A stretch of 29,922 nucleotides of DNA from Oscillospiraceae bacterium (lineage in GTDB: Bacteria; Bacillota_A; Clostridia; Oscillospirales; Oscillospiraceae), in NCBI GenBank assembly GCA_902789835.1, contig CADAPN010000009.1, positions 1-29,922 of the forward strand, in the 5' to 3' direction. Of this stretch, positions 1-8,350 are shown in pieces. Each line of letters begins with the position of its first letter. Within the stretch, counting starts at the first letter, position 1. The notes under the pieces are model-generated. The model saw nothing but the letters and a program-made list of their open reading frames with translations. It made no database searches and was not told the DNA's origin. The translations under genes were made by a program, and so were the position numbers.

Positions 1-95
1 CGAGTCTCTGCACTTATGCGGTTGAACCGCCGTGTACCGAACGGTACGCACGGTGGTGTGAGAGGTCGGGGCTTACTCAGCCCCTCCTACTCGAT
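1..95 (+). mobile_element. Group II intron, 3' end only (domains V and VI)
   Basis: This is the last part of a group II intron whose body and any maturase gene lie left of the window. Domain V fits 25-58 (34 nt, the usual size): 26-34 pairs with 49-57, a two-base bulge (47-48) follows the upper stem, and the upper helix is closed by a four-base loop at 39-42. Domain VI fits 60-92: 68-73 pairs with 79-84, 63-65 with 86-88, and 60-62 with 90-92, leaving A89 bulged as the branch-point adenosine, seven bases from the intron end. The intron ends GAT at 93-95, matching the AY 3' consensus. It is transcribed towards the 3' end of rpoD, on the opposite strand. The structural class cannot be decided from this fragment. 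Confidence 0.85.
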
Positions 96-120
96 TCCTA
101 GGGAGCAGACGGGATTGATG

Positions 121-155
121 CCTGCTGAGGGTTCAGTTATTGCTCCTGAACGCAG
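121..155. other. Imperfect stem-loop between rpoD and the intron
   Basis: Bases 121-125 can pair with 151-155, and 131-136 with 146-151 (the two right-hand arms compete for base 151), with an internal bulge. It lies just downstream of the rpoD stop on the minus strand and could help end rpoD transcription, but no T-run follows on either strand, so it is not a convincing intrinsic terminator. Confidence 0.35.
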
Positions 156-169
156 GGGAAGTGATAAGC

Positions 170-1441
170 TCAGTTCAAAAAGTCACGGAGCTTTTTGCTG
201 CGGCTGGGATGACGGAGCTTCCGCAGGGCCTTGGCCTCAATCTGACGGATACGTTCACGGGTGACGTTGAACTCCTTGCCAACCTCCTCGAGGGTCCGGG
301 TCCGGCCGTCGACGATGCCGAAGCGCAGCTCCAGAACCTTCTTCTCTCTCGGCGCGAGCGTTTCGAGCACTTCTTCAAGCTGCTCACGAAGAAGAGAGAA
401 GGAAGCGGCCTCAGAGGGCTCGGAAGCATCTTCATCTGGAATAAAATCACCCAGATGAGAGTCTTCCTCTTCACCGATCGGAGTCTCGAGCGATACCGGC
501 TCCTGCGCAATCTTCAGAATATCACGCACTTTTTCCACCGGCATATCCATTTCCGCAGCGATCTCTTCAGCACTGGGATCGTGACCGAGCTCCTGAAGCA
601 GCTGCCTGGAAACACGGATGGTCTTGTTGATGGTTTCAACCATATGGACCGGGATACGGATGGTTCTCGCCTGGTCGGCGATGGCTCTCGTGATGGCCTG
701 ACGGATCCACCAAGTGGCATAGGTGGAAAACTTGTAGCCCTTGGTGTAGTCGAACTTCTCCACAGCCTTGATCAGACCAAGATTTCCCTCCTGAATCAGA
801 TCCAGGAACAGCATGCCTCGCCCGACATAGCGCTTGGCAATGGAAACAACGAGACGGAGGTTGGCTTCCGTCATGCGGCGTTTTGCCTCTTCATCGCCTT
901 CGGACATACGCTTGGCGAGGTCCAGTTCTTCTTCCGGTGTCAGAAGGGGAACCTTGCCGATCTCTTTGAGATACATGCGCACCGGATCGTCGGTGGCAAA
1001 GCTGTCCATCAGCGCATCGGTATCCGTTACCTCTTCGGTGGGAACCTCTTCGACCTCGCTGAGATCATCCAGTTCCGGAAGCAGATCATCATCCAGAACG
1101 GGCATCAGGTCGCCGCTGGCATAGTCGATGTCGATGCCGGCCTGTTCCAACTGCTCATAGAACTTGTCAATGGTGTCAGCGTCAAGGTTCAGTTCATTGA
1201 GCAAATCCAGGTCCTTGGTGGTGAGCTTTCCGGATTTCTTTCCTTTCTCAAAGAGCTCCTGCAGCCGTACCTCGGGCGGCCTGGTATCCACAGGGCCCTC
1301 TTTTTTGCGCGGAGACTTTTTGCGGCTTTTAATGAGCTCTGTCTCCTGCTGACCGGCGATGTCGGCGCCGGCTGCTTCCTCGATCAGCTTGTCGGCCATG
1401 CTTTCGAGGTCTTCTTCGGTCAGTTGCAGTTCGTCATTCAT
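170..1441 (-). CDS. rpoD: RNA polymerase primary sigma factor (sigma-70/SigA)
   Basis: Housekeeping sigma factor of 423 residues that directs core RNA polymerase to -35/-10 promoters. An acidic N-terminal region 1.1-like segment (about 1-110) is followed by region 1.2, with [17 protein letters not shown]. Region 2 holds [17 protein letters not shown] and the -10 recognition stretch [18 protein letters not shown]. Region 4 at the C-terminus holds the helix-turn-helix [18 protein letters not shown], followed by [19 protein letters not shown]. The start codon overlaps the dnaG stop by four bases (ATGA), so the two are translationally coupled; AAAGGGG upstream serves as ribosome binding site. It is the last gene of the hflX-yigZ-dgt-dnaG-rpoD run, matching the dnaG-rpoD macromolecular-synthesis arrangement known in Bacillota. 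The length is normal for Clostridia. Confidence 0.98.
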   Translation of the reverse strand: MNDELQLTEEDLESMADKLIEEAAGADIAGQQETELIKSRKKSPRKKEGPVDTRPPEVRLQELFEKGKKSGKLTTKDLDLLNELNLDADTIDKFYEQLEQAGIDIDYASGDLMPVLDDDLLPELDDLSEVEEVPTEEVTDTDALMDSFATDDPVRMYLKEIGKVPLLTPEEELDLAKRMSEGDEEAKRRMTEANLRLVVSIAKRYVGRGMLFLDLIQEGNLGLIKAVEKFDYTKGYKFSTYATWWIRQAITRAIADQARTIRIPVHMVETINKTIRVSRQLLQELGHDPSAEEIAAEMDMPVEKVRDILKIAQEPVSLETPIGEEEDSHLGDFIPDEDASEPSEAASFSLLREQLEEVLETLAPREKKVLELRFGIVDGRTRTLEEVGKEFNVTRERIRQIEAKALRKLRHPSRSKKLRDFLN

Positions 1442-3183
1442 GGATGGTACCCCTTTCGTTCTCTGAGCCGGTCCCGTAGGGCATTGAGATCTGTTTCTCT
1501 GCCTCCGGCTTCCAGCTCGTGCTGTTCACGTATTCTGTCAATGTAATCCTGCAGGGCCCGCCGGCCGTTGGACAGGACTTCCGGTTTCTGAAGGATGTTG
1601 ACCAGGAGATTCATTTCCTCCTGGCTGAGTGAGCCGGAGAGGGAAGAGACGCTTACGGTGCCGCCTTCTTCGATCTTCTGGCGCAGGATGGTATAAATCC
1701 GGCCCAATGCTTCCGACGAAAACATCGCCGCTTCCGGCAGACCGCTCTCCCGCACCAGTGACGGTTCCAGGTAGAGCAAGCGGATCACGCCCTCTTCCGC
1801 GGCAGCCGATACCGGATTCCGGTAACGCAGCTGCTTATCTGCAGGCTGTGCCATACGTTCCGGGCGGTTCAGTTCCTGCTCTTCACTCCGGGCGGCCTTT
1901 CGCAGAAGCTGCTTCCTTCGCCGTTCTACTTCCCGGATGACGGCATCCTGCCCGACTCCGGCCTGTTCTGCGACGCGGATGGCGTAGACCTCGCGCTCTA
2001 CCGCGCCCGGGAGGGTCGCCAGAAGAGCGGTTGCCTCTTTCAGGAAGGCAACCTTCTGATCATCCTGGCTCAGATCATACTTAGCCGTCACGGTGCCGAG
2101 ACGGTAATCGACCTGATCTTCGGAGTCCTCCAGCAGATTGCGGAATGCGTCCGCACCCCGGGTCTTGATGTATTCATCCGGATCCTTCGCTCCGGTCATG
2201 CGCAGCACCCGGACCTTCAGGTCCAGCCGTTCCAGAATCCCGATCGCGCGCTGAGAGGCTTTGATCCCTGCTCCGTCGTTGTCATAGGCAATGATCACCT
2301 CATTGGTGTAGCGGCTGATAAGCCTTGCCTGTTCCGGCGTCAGGGAGGTCCCCAGCGATGCGACCGCCGAATCAAAACCGGCCTGGTGCAGCGCCACGAT
2401 GTCGATGTTTCCCTCTGAGAGAATGATATAACCGGCTTTTGACTTCTTCGCAAGATTCAATGCGAAGAGATTCCGGCCCTTGTTGAACACAAGCGTGTCC
2501 TTGCTGTTGAGATACTTGGCGCCGGCGTCCCCCAGCGCCCGCCCGGAAAAGCCGATCACGTTCCCGCGCACGTCGATGATGGGGAACATGAGCCGGTTCC
2601 GAAAGGTGCTGTAGAAGCCGTGATCGCCTCTGCGGATCAGATCCGCATCGCTCAGCTCCCAATCACTGTACCCCTTCTGCCGCATGGCGGCGAGAAACGC
2701 CCCGCTGTGCTCCGGAGCGAAACCGAGACCGAAGCGTTTGGCAACAGACGGAGAAATCTTTCGTCCGGCCATATAGTCGGTGCAGCGTCTGCCCTCCGGG
2801 GTGACGAGCTGTTCATAAAACCACCTTGCAGCATCCCGATTGGCAGCGAGCAGACGCGAACGCTTTTTCGCATCCCGGTCAAAGGAATCCTCCGGCATCT
2901 GCATTCCGGCGCGCTTGGCCAGAAAGGCAACCGCATCCGGATAGGAGAGGTTTTCGATCTCCATGATGAAGTTGATGACGCCGCCGCCTTTGCCGCAGCC
3001 GAAGCAGTGGTAGAACTGACCGGAGGGATTTACCGCGAAAGACGGAGTACGTTCATTATGGAACGGACAGAGTCCGAAGTAATTTGCCCCGCTGCGCTTC
3101 CCAAGCGCGACATAGCTGCCTACCACATCGACAATGTCGCTGCGTTCTGTCAGCTCCTGAATAAAGTTTTCCGGAAATGGCAT
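1438..3183 (-). CDS. dnaG: DNA primase DnaG
   Basis: Primase of 581 residues that makes RNA primers at the replication fork with the replicative helicase. The N-terminal CHC2 zinc finger is visible (Cys39, His42, Cys60, Cys63; CPFH ... CFGCG). The catalytic core and TOPRIM domain follow, with [14 protein letters not shown] (EGNID where the common motif reads EGYMD) and AYDNDGAG carrying the metal-binding aspartates. The C-terminal third is the helicase-interacting region. I chose the ATG at 3183 over an upstream in-frame start at 3213 because [11 protein letters not shown] is the typical primase N-terminus and GAGGAC lies about seven bases upstream. It is downstream of dgt with a 63-base gap and overlaps rpoD by four bases. 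Confidence 0.97.
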   Translation of the reverse strand: MPFPENFIQELTERSDIVDVVGSYVALGKRSGANYFGLCPFHNERTPSFAVNPSGQFYHCFGCGKGGGVINFIMEIENLSYPDAVAFLAKRAGMQMPEDSFDRDAKKRSRLLAANRDAARWFYEQLVTPEGRRCTDYMAGRKISPSVAKRFGLGFAPEHSGAFLAAMRQKGYSDWELSDADLIRRGDHGFYSTFRNRLMFPIIDVRGNVIGFSGRALGDAGAKYLNSKDTLVFNKGRNLFALNLAKKSKAGYIILSEGNIDIVALHQAGFDSAVASLGTSLTPEQARLISRYTNEVIIAYDNDGAGIKASQRAIGILERLDLKVRVLRMTGAKDPDEYIKTRGADAFRNLLEDSEDQVDYRLGTVTAKYDLSQDDQKVAFLKEATALLATLPGAVEREVYAIRVAEQAGVGQDAVIREVERRRKQLLRKAARSEEQELNRPERMAQPADKQLRYRNPVSAAAEEGVIRLLYLEPSLVRESGLPEAAMFSSEALGRIYTILRQKIEEGGTVSVSSLSGSLSQEEMNLLVNILQKPEVLSNGRRALQDYIDRIREQHELEAGGRETDLNALRDRLRERKGYHP

Positions 3184-3246
3184 AATGTCCTCACATATTC
3201 TCCAAGAAAACAAAAATGATTAATGACGAATCGTCAGGCGGATGGA

Positions 3247-4248
3247 TTATTTTACGCTCCAGGCAAAGGGGATGAAGAGCTCACCGTATTTTTCCATGGC
3301 ATATCCGTCTGTCATGCCGCTGATATAGTCACAGGCAGCCCGCTCGGGGCCCTCCCGTTCCAGAACGCCGCCAAAGTCCGCGGGCAGCTTCTCGGGATGT
3401 GCGACATAGACATCGTACAGCGAAGCGAGAATTCCGTCGACCTTGCCCTCTTCGGCTTTGGCCACGGGGTTGACATAGATATCCGAATACATGAAGCCGT
3501 GAAAATAGTTAAACAGATCCTGCATCTTTTCGCTCATCTGCAGCTCACCGTCGCGGCTGTTCAAAATCAGGTCTGTGATAAAACTGTTGATCCGTTCGGA
3601 GTTGCGCGTCCCGCAGCCCAGACGGATTTTTTCCGGTACTTCCTCCTCTGTCAGAAGGCCGGCCCGGATCGAGTCATCCAGATCGTGATTGATATAGGCA
3701 ATTCGGTCGCAGAGCCGGACACAGGTGGCTTCCCGCGTGTCGTCCGGTGCTCCGTGGGTGTGATTGAGAATACCCATCCGGGTTTCATAACAGAGATTCA
3801 GCCCCTGCCCGCCGCGCTCCAGCAGATCCACGACCCGCAGACTCTGCTCATAATGGCGGAATCCGCCGGGGTGAATCCGGTTCAGCGCCCGCTCTCCCGC
3901 GTGACCGAAAGGGGTGTGCCCGAGGTCATGACCGAGCGCAATGGCTTCGGTGAGATCTTCATTCAGCTTCAAAGCGCGGCTCACGGTGCGGGCCAGACGA
4001 CTGACTTCCAGGGTGTGGGTCAGGCGTGTGCGATAGTGATCTCCCTCGGGCTGGAGAAAAACCTGGGTCTTGTGCTTCAGCCGGCGGAATGACTTGCAGT
4101 GGGTAATCCGGTCTACATCGCGCTGAAAACAGGTGCGGATTTCACACTCCGGCTCCTCATGGATGCGGCCCCGGGATTCCGCTGCCCGCACCCCGTGAGG
4201 GCCCACGAGCAGCAGCTCGAGCTGTTCACGTTCTTCTCTGGGGATCAT
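3247..4248 (-). CDS. dgt: dGTPase-like HD-domain triphosphohydrolase
   Basis: 333-residue member of the deoxyguanosinetriphosphate triphosphohydrolase family, whose HD enzymes cleave dNTPs to the nucleoside plus tripolyphosphate. The metal-binding signature is complete: RLTHTLEVS (His78), then GHDLGHTPFGHAGE (His107-Asp108, with His111 and His116). RITHCKSFRRLKHKTQVF near residue 50 is typical of the family. The substrate cannot be read from sequence; family members differ in dNTP preference and allosteric activation. A strong AGGAGG lies before the ATG, inside the end of yigZ, and the two genes overlap by four bases. A dgt-like gene directly upstream of dnaG-rpoD is a common clostridial order and suggests a link to nucleotide supply for replication. 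Confidence 0.92.
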   Translation of the reverse strand: MIPREEREQLELLLVGPHGVRAAESRGRIHEEPECEIRTCFQRDVDRITHCKSFRRLKHKTQVFLQPEGDHYRTRLTHTLEVSRLARTVSRALKLNEDLTEAIALGHDLGHTPFGHAGERALNRIHPGGFRHYEQSLRVVDLLERGGQGLNLCYETRMGILNHTHGAPDDTREATCVRLCDRIAYINHDLDDSIRAGLLTEEEVPEKIRLGCGTRNSERINSFITDLILNSRDGELQMSEKMQDLFNYFHGFMYSDIYVNPVAKAEEGKVDGILASLYDVYVAHPEKLPADFGGVLEREGPERAACDYISGMTDGYAMEKYGELFIPFAWSVK

Positions 4249-4871
4249 GCCTGTCCTCCTGCCTGCTGTGTCTTTCGCATTGACGGCTGAATCTTTCCGC
4301 CGCTGAGTTCCGAAATCTGCCCGGCCAGCGCCGAAGCGGCCTGTTCTTCCGCAAGAACCGTCATGTATACATCCGAATCGTAGCGGACATCCGTCAAAAC
4401 GGCGCCCGCGGCCGCAATCACACTCTTCAGCTTCTCACTCAGACGGTACGGGCAGGAGAAGCTGAGCTCTATAAAGCTCCCAACCCAAAGGGTTCCGACT
4501 TCTGTCAGGGCCTGCTTTGCTGTACCGGAATAGGCCCGGGAAAGACCGCCGGTACCCAGCAGGACACCGCCGAAATATCTTGTCACCACACAGCAGAAGT
4601 TGAAGACCTCTTCCCGACGAAAAACTTCCAGCATCGGCATTCCGGCACTGCCCTGCGGCTCTCCGTCGTCAGAGAAGCGTTCCGGCCCGTCATAAAGGCG
4701 ATAGCACCAGCAGTTATGCCGGGCATCGTGATACTGCTTTTTCATGCGGGAGACAAATTCTTTTGCCTCCTCTTCCGACTCCACGGGGACCAGGTGCCCG
4801 AGAAAACGGGAACGCTTTTCGGTGAGTTCTGATTCACCGGGGCCGGCAGGTATGCGAAATCCTTCAGACAT
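4245..4871 (-). CDS. yigZ: YigZ/IMPACT-family protein
   Basis: 208-residue protein of the YigZ (UPF0029/IMPACT) family. The N-terminal UPF0029 domain shows KSRFL-type features (EKRSRFLGHL), HDARHNCWCYRL, SDDGEPQGSAGMPML and VTRYFGGVLLGTGGLSRAY, all diagnostic. The C-terminal part (about 140-208) is the smaller ferredoxin-like domain. The family is linked to translation control in eukaryotes (IMPACT), but its bacterial role is not settled, so I assign family only. AAGGAG lies seven bases before the ATG. It is 28 bases downstream of hflX and overlaps dgt by four bases, so it is part of the same operon. Confidence 0.92.
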   Translation of the reverse strand: MSEGFRIPAGPGESELTEKRSRFLGHLVPVESEEEAKEFVSRMKKQYHDARHNCWCYRLYDGPERFSDDGEPQGSAGMPMLEVFRREEVFNFCCVVTRYFGGVLLGTGGLSRAYSGTAKQALTEVGTLWVGSFIELSFSCPYRLSEKLKSVIAAAGAVLTDVRYDSDVYMTVLAEEQAASALAGQISELSGGKIQPSMRKTQQAGGQA

Positions 4872-4899
4872 TGTTCAGCTCCTTATCCCGCTGATCGGC

Positions 4900-6150
4900 C
4901 TATTCCCATTCCTCACGGGGCGCTTTCCATCCGGGGATGAACTGATGATATCTGCCGCAGAGCTCCGAGCTCAGGTTGGCCCTGACCCGGATTCCCAGGT
5001 CTTCATACTCTGCGGACAGAATCTGGGCCTCACGGCGAAGAACATCCAGCACGCCGGCGTCGGCGTAGGGGAGAAGAAGTTCCGTCTCATGAACCCCGTC
5101 ACGGAGCATTGCGCTCAGCCGCTCTGTCAGAACATCGGCGCCTTCACCGGTTTTAGCGGAGATGCAGACCACATCCTCGCCGTGGGGAAGGATTCCGACG
5201 TAAAGATCACACTTGTTGAATACACGCAGACAGGGAGTCTGTTCCGCTCCCAGCTGCCGTACGAGGCTGTCCACAACCTCGGCCTGCTCTTCCCATTCGG
5301 GATTGGACAGATCAATCACATGGAGAAGAACATCCGCATACTTGAGCTCCTCCAGGGTCGCCTTGAACGCCTCCACCAGATGGGTGGGCAGCTTGCGGAT
5401 AAAGCCGACCGTATCGGAAAGAAGAATCTCCTGACCGGGGGCAAGGGGGAAACGCCGTGTGGTCGGGTCGAGTGTATCAAAAAGCCGGTCGTTGGCCGGG
5501 ATCGAAGACTCGGTCAATGTGTTCAGCAGCGTAGACTTGCCCGCATTGGTGTAACCGATGAGCGCCACCAGAGGAAGGCGATTTTTGAGGCGCAGGCTGC
5601 GCTGGGTGCTCCGCTGCTTGCGTACCTCGGAGAGGGAAGTCTGCAGAGCCTGGATTTTCCTGCGGATATGGCGCCGGTCGGTCTCCAGCTGGGTTTCACC
5701 GGGACCGCGCGTCCCGATGGGCGAGCTTCCTCCCGAGGCGGTCTGACGCACCAGATGGGTCCACATACCTGTCAGGCGCGGAAGAAGATACTGGTACTGA
5801 GCCAGTTCGACCTGAAGCTTTCCTTCCCGCGTTCTGGCTCGCTGTGCAAAAATATCCAGGATGAGACCGGAGCGGTCCAGAACCTTAATGCCGAGATCCT
5901 CGGACAGAACCCGCATCTGGGAAGGGGAGAGCTCATTGTCGAAGACGGCGAGATCGCAGTCATGCAGCGCGATCAGCTCTTTCATCTCCGCTACTTTGCC
6001 GTCACCGATAAAGCTGCGGGGATCCGGAGAGGGGCGATTCTGGATCAGCGTGACAATCACCTCACCGCCCGCGGTTTCCACGAGTGCGGCCAGCTCCTCC
6101 ATGGAACTGTCTGAGGAACGCTCGGCCCGGTCCATGCTCAGCGCATTCAA
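4900..6150 (-). CDS. hflX: Ribosome-associated GTPase HflX
   Basis: HflX binds the large ribosomal subunit and, in studied bacteria, splits stalled or heat-damaged ribosomes and rescues hibernating ones. The N-terminal HflX domain (about 15-190) includes DNELSPSQMR, DRSGLILDIFAQRA and the glycine-rich SSPIGTRGPGETQLETDRR. The G domain follows, with P-loop GYTNAGKST (199-207), DTVGF (246-250) and NKCD. The coordinates use a TTG start at 6150, but the upstream in-frame sequence continues the family's N-terminus (ETRKERAILAGL), so the true start is probably further upstream (see the 6151-6204 entry). It is the first gene of the operon and sits behind the promoter at 6265-6293. Confidence 0.95.
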   Translation of the reverse strand: MNALSMDRAERSSDSSMEELAALVETAGGEVIVTLIQNRPSPDPRSFIGDGKVAEMKELIALHDCDLAVFDNELSPSQMRVLSEDLGIKVLDRSGLILDIFAQRARTREGKLQVELAQYQYLLPRLTGMWTHLVRQTASGGSSPIGTRGPGETQLETDRRHIRRKIQALQTSLSEVRKQRSTQRSLRLKNRLPLVALIGYTNAGKSTLLNTLTESSIPANDRLFDTLDPTTRRFPLAPGQEILLSDTVGFIRKLPTHLVEAFKATLEELKYADVLLHVIDLSNPEWEEQAEVVDSLVRQLGAEQTPCLRVFNKCDLYVGILPHGEDVVCISAKTGEGADVLTERLSAMLRDGVHETELLLPYADAGVLDVLRREAQILSAEYEDLGIRVRANLSSELCGRYHQFIPGWKAPREEWE

Positions 6151-6204
6151 TCCGGCCAGGATTGCACGTTCTTTTCTGGTTTCTGTGCTTTCTACGGAAA
6201 TCAG
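6151..6204 (-). other. Probable N-terminal extension of hflX with a non-standard start
   Basis: Reading upstream from the TTG at 6150 the frame stays open to a TGA at 6214-6216. It encodes LISVESTETRKERAILAG, of which ETRKERAILAGL resembles the N-terminus normal for HflX. No ATG, GTG or TTG lies in this extension. The only plausible initiators are CTG (6204-6202) or ATT (6201-6199), with AAAGG a few bases before the CTG. Either a rare start codon is used, or an ATG in another frame about 30 bases upstream joins by frameshift, or the sequence has an error. Confidence 0.5.
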
Positions 6205-6264
6205 GCCTGCCTTTCAAATGAACACAAGAATCCATCATATATCATAAAACTATTTAATCAATTA

Positions 6265-6293
6265 TATATACACCAAAAACAACAAATTGTCAA
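6265..6293 (-). promoter_or_regulatory. Sigma-A-type promoter for the hflX operon
   Basis: On the minus strand a perfect TTGACA (6293-6288) is followed, 17 bases later, by TATATA (6270-6265), the start of an AT-rich TATATATAAT run. It lies upstream of hflX and just beyond the terminator of the preceding gene, so it likely drives hflX-yigZ-dgt-dnaG-rpoD. Confidence 0.75.
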
Positions 6294-6340
6294 ACTGAAA
6301 TTAAGATAAGGTCCGAGAACAGAAGAATGGCGCGATAAAT

Positions 6341-6364
6341 AAAAAAGCGGCTCCGAAGAGCCGC
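6341..6364 (-). terminator. Intrinsic terminator of the E2-like gene
   Basis: On the minus strand GCGGCTC (6364-6358) pairs perfectly with GAGCCGC (6353-6347) around a UUCG tetraloop and is followed at once by six T then ATTTAT. This is a textbook rho-independent terminator 24 bases after the stop codon at 6389. Confidence 0.95.
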
Positions 6365-6388
6365 GGTGTCAATCCGCAGAATGCTATT

Positions 6389-7267
6389 TCAGGCGATGTC
6401 TTCAACGACCTTGCCCGGAGGGGAGAGGAGCATCTCAGGATGCTCGAACATATAGCGATAGGCGAGCAGCATCTGGGCCCAGTAATGGCCGTCCACAATG
6501 CCCTCATCCAGAACAAACTTGCAGTCGACATACTTTTTGTCGACCATCTCCCCGCGGCGGTTGAGCTCGTATGAATGCCGCTTGGCGCCGAACGCGATAA
6601 AAGCAGGCAGGGTGCCGAAGTTGTAGATGTGGTGGTAAATCGGACCGATGCGAAGAGAACCGAGATCCGTGATGATCATGGAGCCGTGGAAGGGGCTGAC
6701 ATTCAGAAGCGACTGGGGAATCCAGCCGAAATAATCCATCACGCGAAGAACCGTGAGTGCAAAGCGGATCAGAAACCGGGGCAGACGGGCAACCACATCT
6801 GCAAAGTCTTCTGTCCCGTTGTTTTCTTCGCTGGACTTGATCTCGTCGATTTTTTCGTTCATCTTGCGATAGACATCCAGAATGGTATCGGTCGGCTCAA
6901 AAACGACTTTGATGGTGGTCTCGGTAGCGTCAATGCTGAGGGCGCGCTTGACGGTCATAACGACTTCAATGTTGTTGCGGGCATAGATTCTACGGCCGAC
7001 AACAAAGCGGTTGATGCCCGGCATTCTGGAAATTCCGCGGATATAAGCGGCAATCAAAAAGTGCAGGATCCCGATGCCCTTGTACCCTTCTACACGCAGT
7101 TTGCGGAGCATGCGGTCAAGCTGGGTAACCTCGAAAGCTTCCTCGTAGTGAATATAGCGATCGTTACGCTGCGGCATAATAAAGGGGATAAACTTTGCAA
7201 AACCGGGTAAAGAGCGAAGCAGGCGTCCTTCTTTCCTGTCGCCCATGCGACGGCGTGCTGTAGCCAT
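6389..7267 (-). CDS. 2-oxoacid dehydrogenase E2-like acyltransferase-fold protein, catalytic His absent
   Basis: 292-residue protein resembling the catalytic (CoA-dependent acyltransferase) domain of 2-oxoacid dehydrogenase E2 subunits. There is no lipoyl or peripheral-subunit-binding domain. The C-terminal signature reads VLDEGIVDGHYWA, aligning with the family's HxxxDG motif: Asp259-Gly260 are kept, but the catalytic His position is Glu255. SMIITDLGSL and FGTLPAFIAFG match the strands that build the active-site channel in E2 and chloramphenicol acetyltransferases. No E1 or E3 genes are nearby, so a dehydrogenase complex is unlikely. It may be a non-catalytic or altered acyltransferase-fold protein. 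It has its own promoter (7310-7337), a strong AGGAGG ribosome binding site and a clear terminator, so it is probably monocistronic. Confidence 0.75.
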   Translation of the reverse strand: MATARRRMGDRKEGRLLRSLPGFAKFIPFIMPQRNDRYIHYEEAFEVTQLDRMLRKLRVEGYKGIGILHFLIAAYIRGISRMPGINRFVVGRRIYARNNIEVVMTVKRALSIDATETTIKVVFEPTDTILDVYRKMNEKIDEIKSSEENNGTEDFADVVARLPRFLIRFALTVLRVMDYFGWIPQSLLNVSPFHGSMIITDLGSLRIGPIYHHIYNFGTLPAFIAFGAKRHSYELNRRGEMVDKKYVDCKFVLDEGIVDGHYWAQMLLAYRYMFEHPEMLLSPPGKVVEDIA

Positions 7268-7309
7268 AACATCTCCTCCTGAAAACAGTTAAGAACATAA
7301 AGCAGCTGA

Positions 7310-7337
7310 ATTATACCATAAGAGGCAGGAAACACAA
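7310..7337 (-). promoter_or_regulatory. Promoter for the E2-like gene
   Basis: On the minus strand TATAAT (7315-7310) is preceded by TGG, an extended -10 form. TTGTGT (7337-7332) lies 16 bases upstream as a weak -35 and abuts the end of dnaI. It is about 43 bases before the ATG. Confidence 0.65.
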
Positions 7338-7338
7338 G

Positions 7339-8337
7339 CTATTTTTTGTGCCTGAGGCGGCGGATATCGGTGCCGTAGAAAGGAAGCTCCAGAAACTCGC
7401 CCTGAATACGCGAGCAGATCTGCGGGGTATAGCGTCTGGAGAGTTCCTCGTCGGAACAGTTGGTGCTGATCATGGTTCTGCGATTCTCGTTCAGACGGGT
7501 GTTAATCAGCGTATAGAGCGCGCTGAGGGACATCGGTGTGACCATCTCGGTTCCCAGATCATCAAGGATCATCAGATCGCAGGAGAGCATGCGCTTTACT
7601 CTGACCGAAGCGGCTTCAGCCTCCTCCGGGGTTCGGGAGAATTTCTGCCGTTCAAAGGCCTCCAGCGCGACGGAGGCGGAATCGTAGCATACCGAATAGC
7701 CCTTTTCTGCAACGACACGGGCAATACAGGCGGAAAGGTAGGTCTTTCCGAGTCCGGTGCCGCCGCGGAGAAGAAGATTGGAGGAAACATCCGGAAAGCG
7801 ATCCGCAAATTTCCTGCAGCCGGCCAATACGACGGCCATCGCTTCCCTGGGGATGCAGCCCGTTTCCGGATCCGGGGTGTCAGGATAGTAATTCAGGTCA
7901 AAATTGTCAAAAGACTCCTGACCGCTTTTCAGCAGGCCGGAAAGCTCCCTGGTCATCTCCAGATTGCAGCGCCTGCGAAGACAGTCACAGATCTCTGTGC
8001 CCACGTAGCCGGTATCACGGCAGATCGGGCAGGAATAGATCTCATCCAGCCAGTCGACGGCGTATCCGTTCTGCGTCAGGAGCTCGGCACGGCGCATCTG
8101 CAGGTCAAGATTGCGCTTCTGAAGCTCATGGATCCGATCCTGCAGATCCGTGGGCTTTGAAAGCGTCAGCCGCACCAGCTCTGCCATGTGGGAGCGCAAG
8201 GCAAGATCAATCTGCTCCAGCTCCGGAATCTGATGATAGGCCAGGTCAATCCGACGCTGCTGTTCTGACCGATTCGCTTCCCGGTCCTTTTCCAGTCCGG
8301 CGCGGGCAAGCGCCAGAAGCTTTCCATCATACATCAT
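7339..8337 (-). CDS. dnaI: DnaI/DnaC-type replicative helicase loader ATPase
   Basis: 332-residue AAA+ protein that would load the DnaB/DnaC-type replicative helicase onto DNA. The N-terminal helical region (1-100) ends in a Cys cluster, CPIC ... CDC (Cys103, Cys106, Cys117, Cys119), a likely zinc site as in DnaI. The ATPase domain has Walker A GGTGLGKT (192-199), Walker B LMILDDLG and a sensor region MISTNCSDEEL. The gene begins ATGATG; AGGAG is seven bases before the first ATG. It follows dnaD by 13 bases, and the pairing with a DnaD-like protein supports helicase loading rather than the similar transposon IstB function. The exact symbol varies between annotations (dnaI or dnaC). Confidence 0.88.
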   Translation of the reverse strand: MMYDGKLLALARAGLEKDREANRSEQQRRIDLAYHQIPELEQIDLALRSHMAELVRLTLSKPTDLQDRIHELQKRNLDLQMRRAELLTQNGYAVDWLDEIYSCPICRDTGYVGTEICDCLRRRCNLEMTRELSGLLKSGQESFDNFDLNYYPDTPDPETGCIPREAMAVVLAGCRKFADRFPDVSSNLLLRGGTGLGKTYLSACIARVVAEKGYSVCYDSASVALEAFERQKFSRTPEEAEAASVRVKRMLSCDLMILDDLGTEMVTPMSLSALYTLINTRLNENRRTMISTNCSDEELSRRYTPQICSRIQGEFLELPFYGTDIRRLRHKK

Positions 8338-8350
8338 AGCAGTTCTCCTG

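Noticed and set aside
1..155. Assigning the intron to the terminator-targeting class C
   Set aside because: Class C introns insert after a terminator stem on their 5' side, which lies outside the window; the 3' end alone does not settle the class.
140..1546. 468-codon plus-strand open frame opposite rpoD
   Set aside because: It is the antisense shadow of rpoD; its translation shows no family features, while the minus strand encodes a complete sigma factor.
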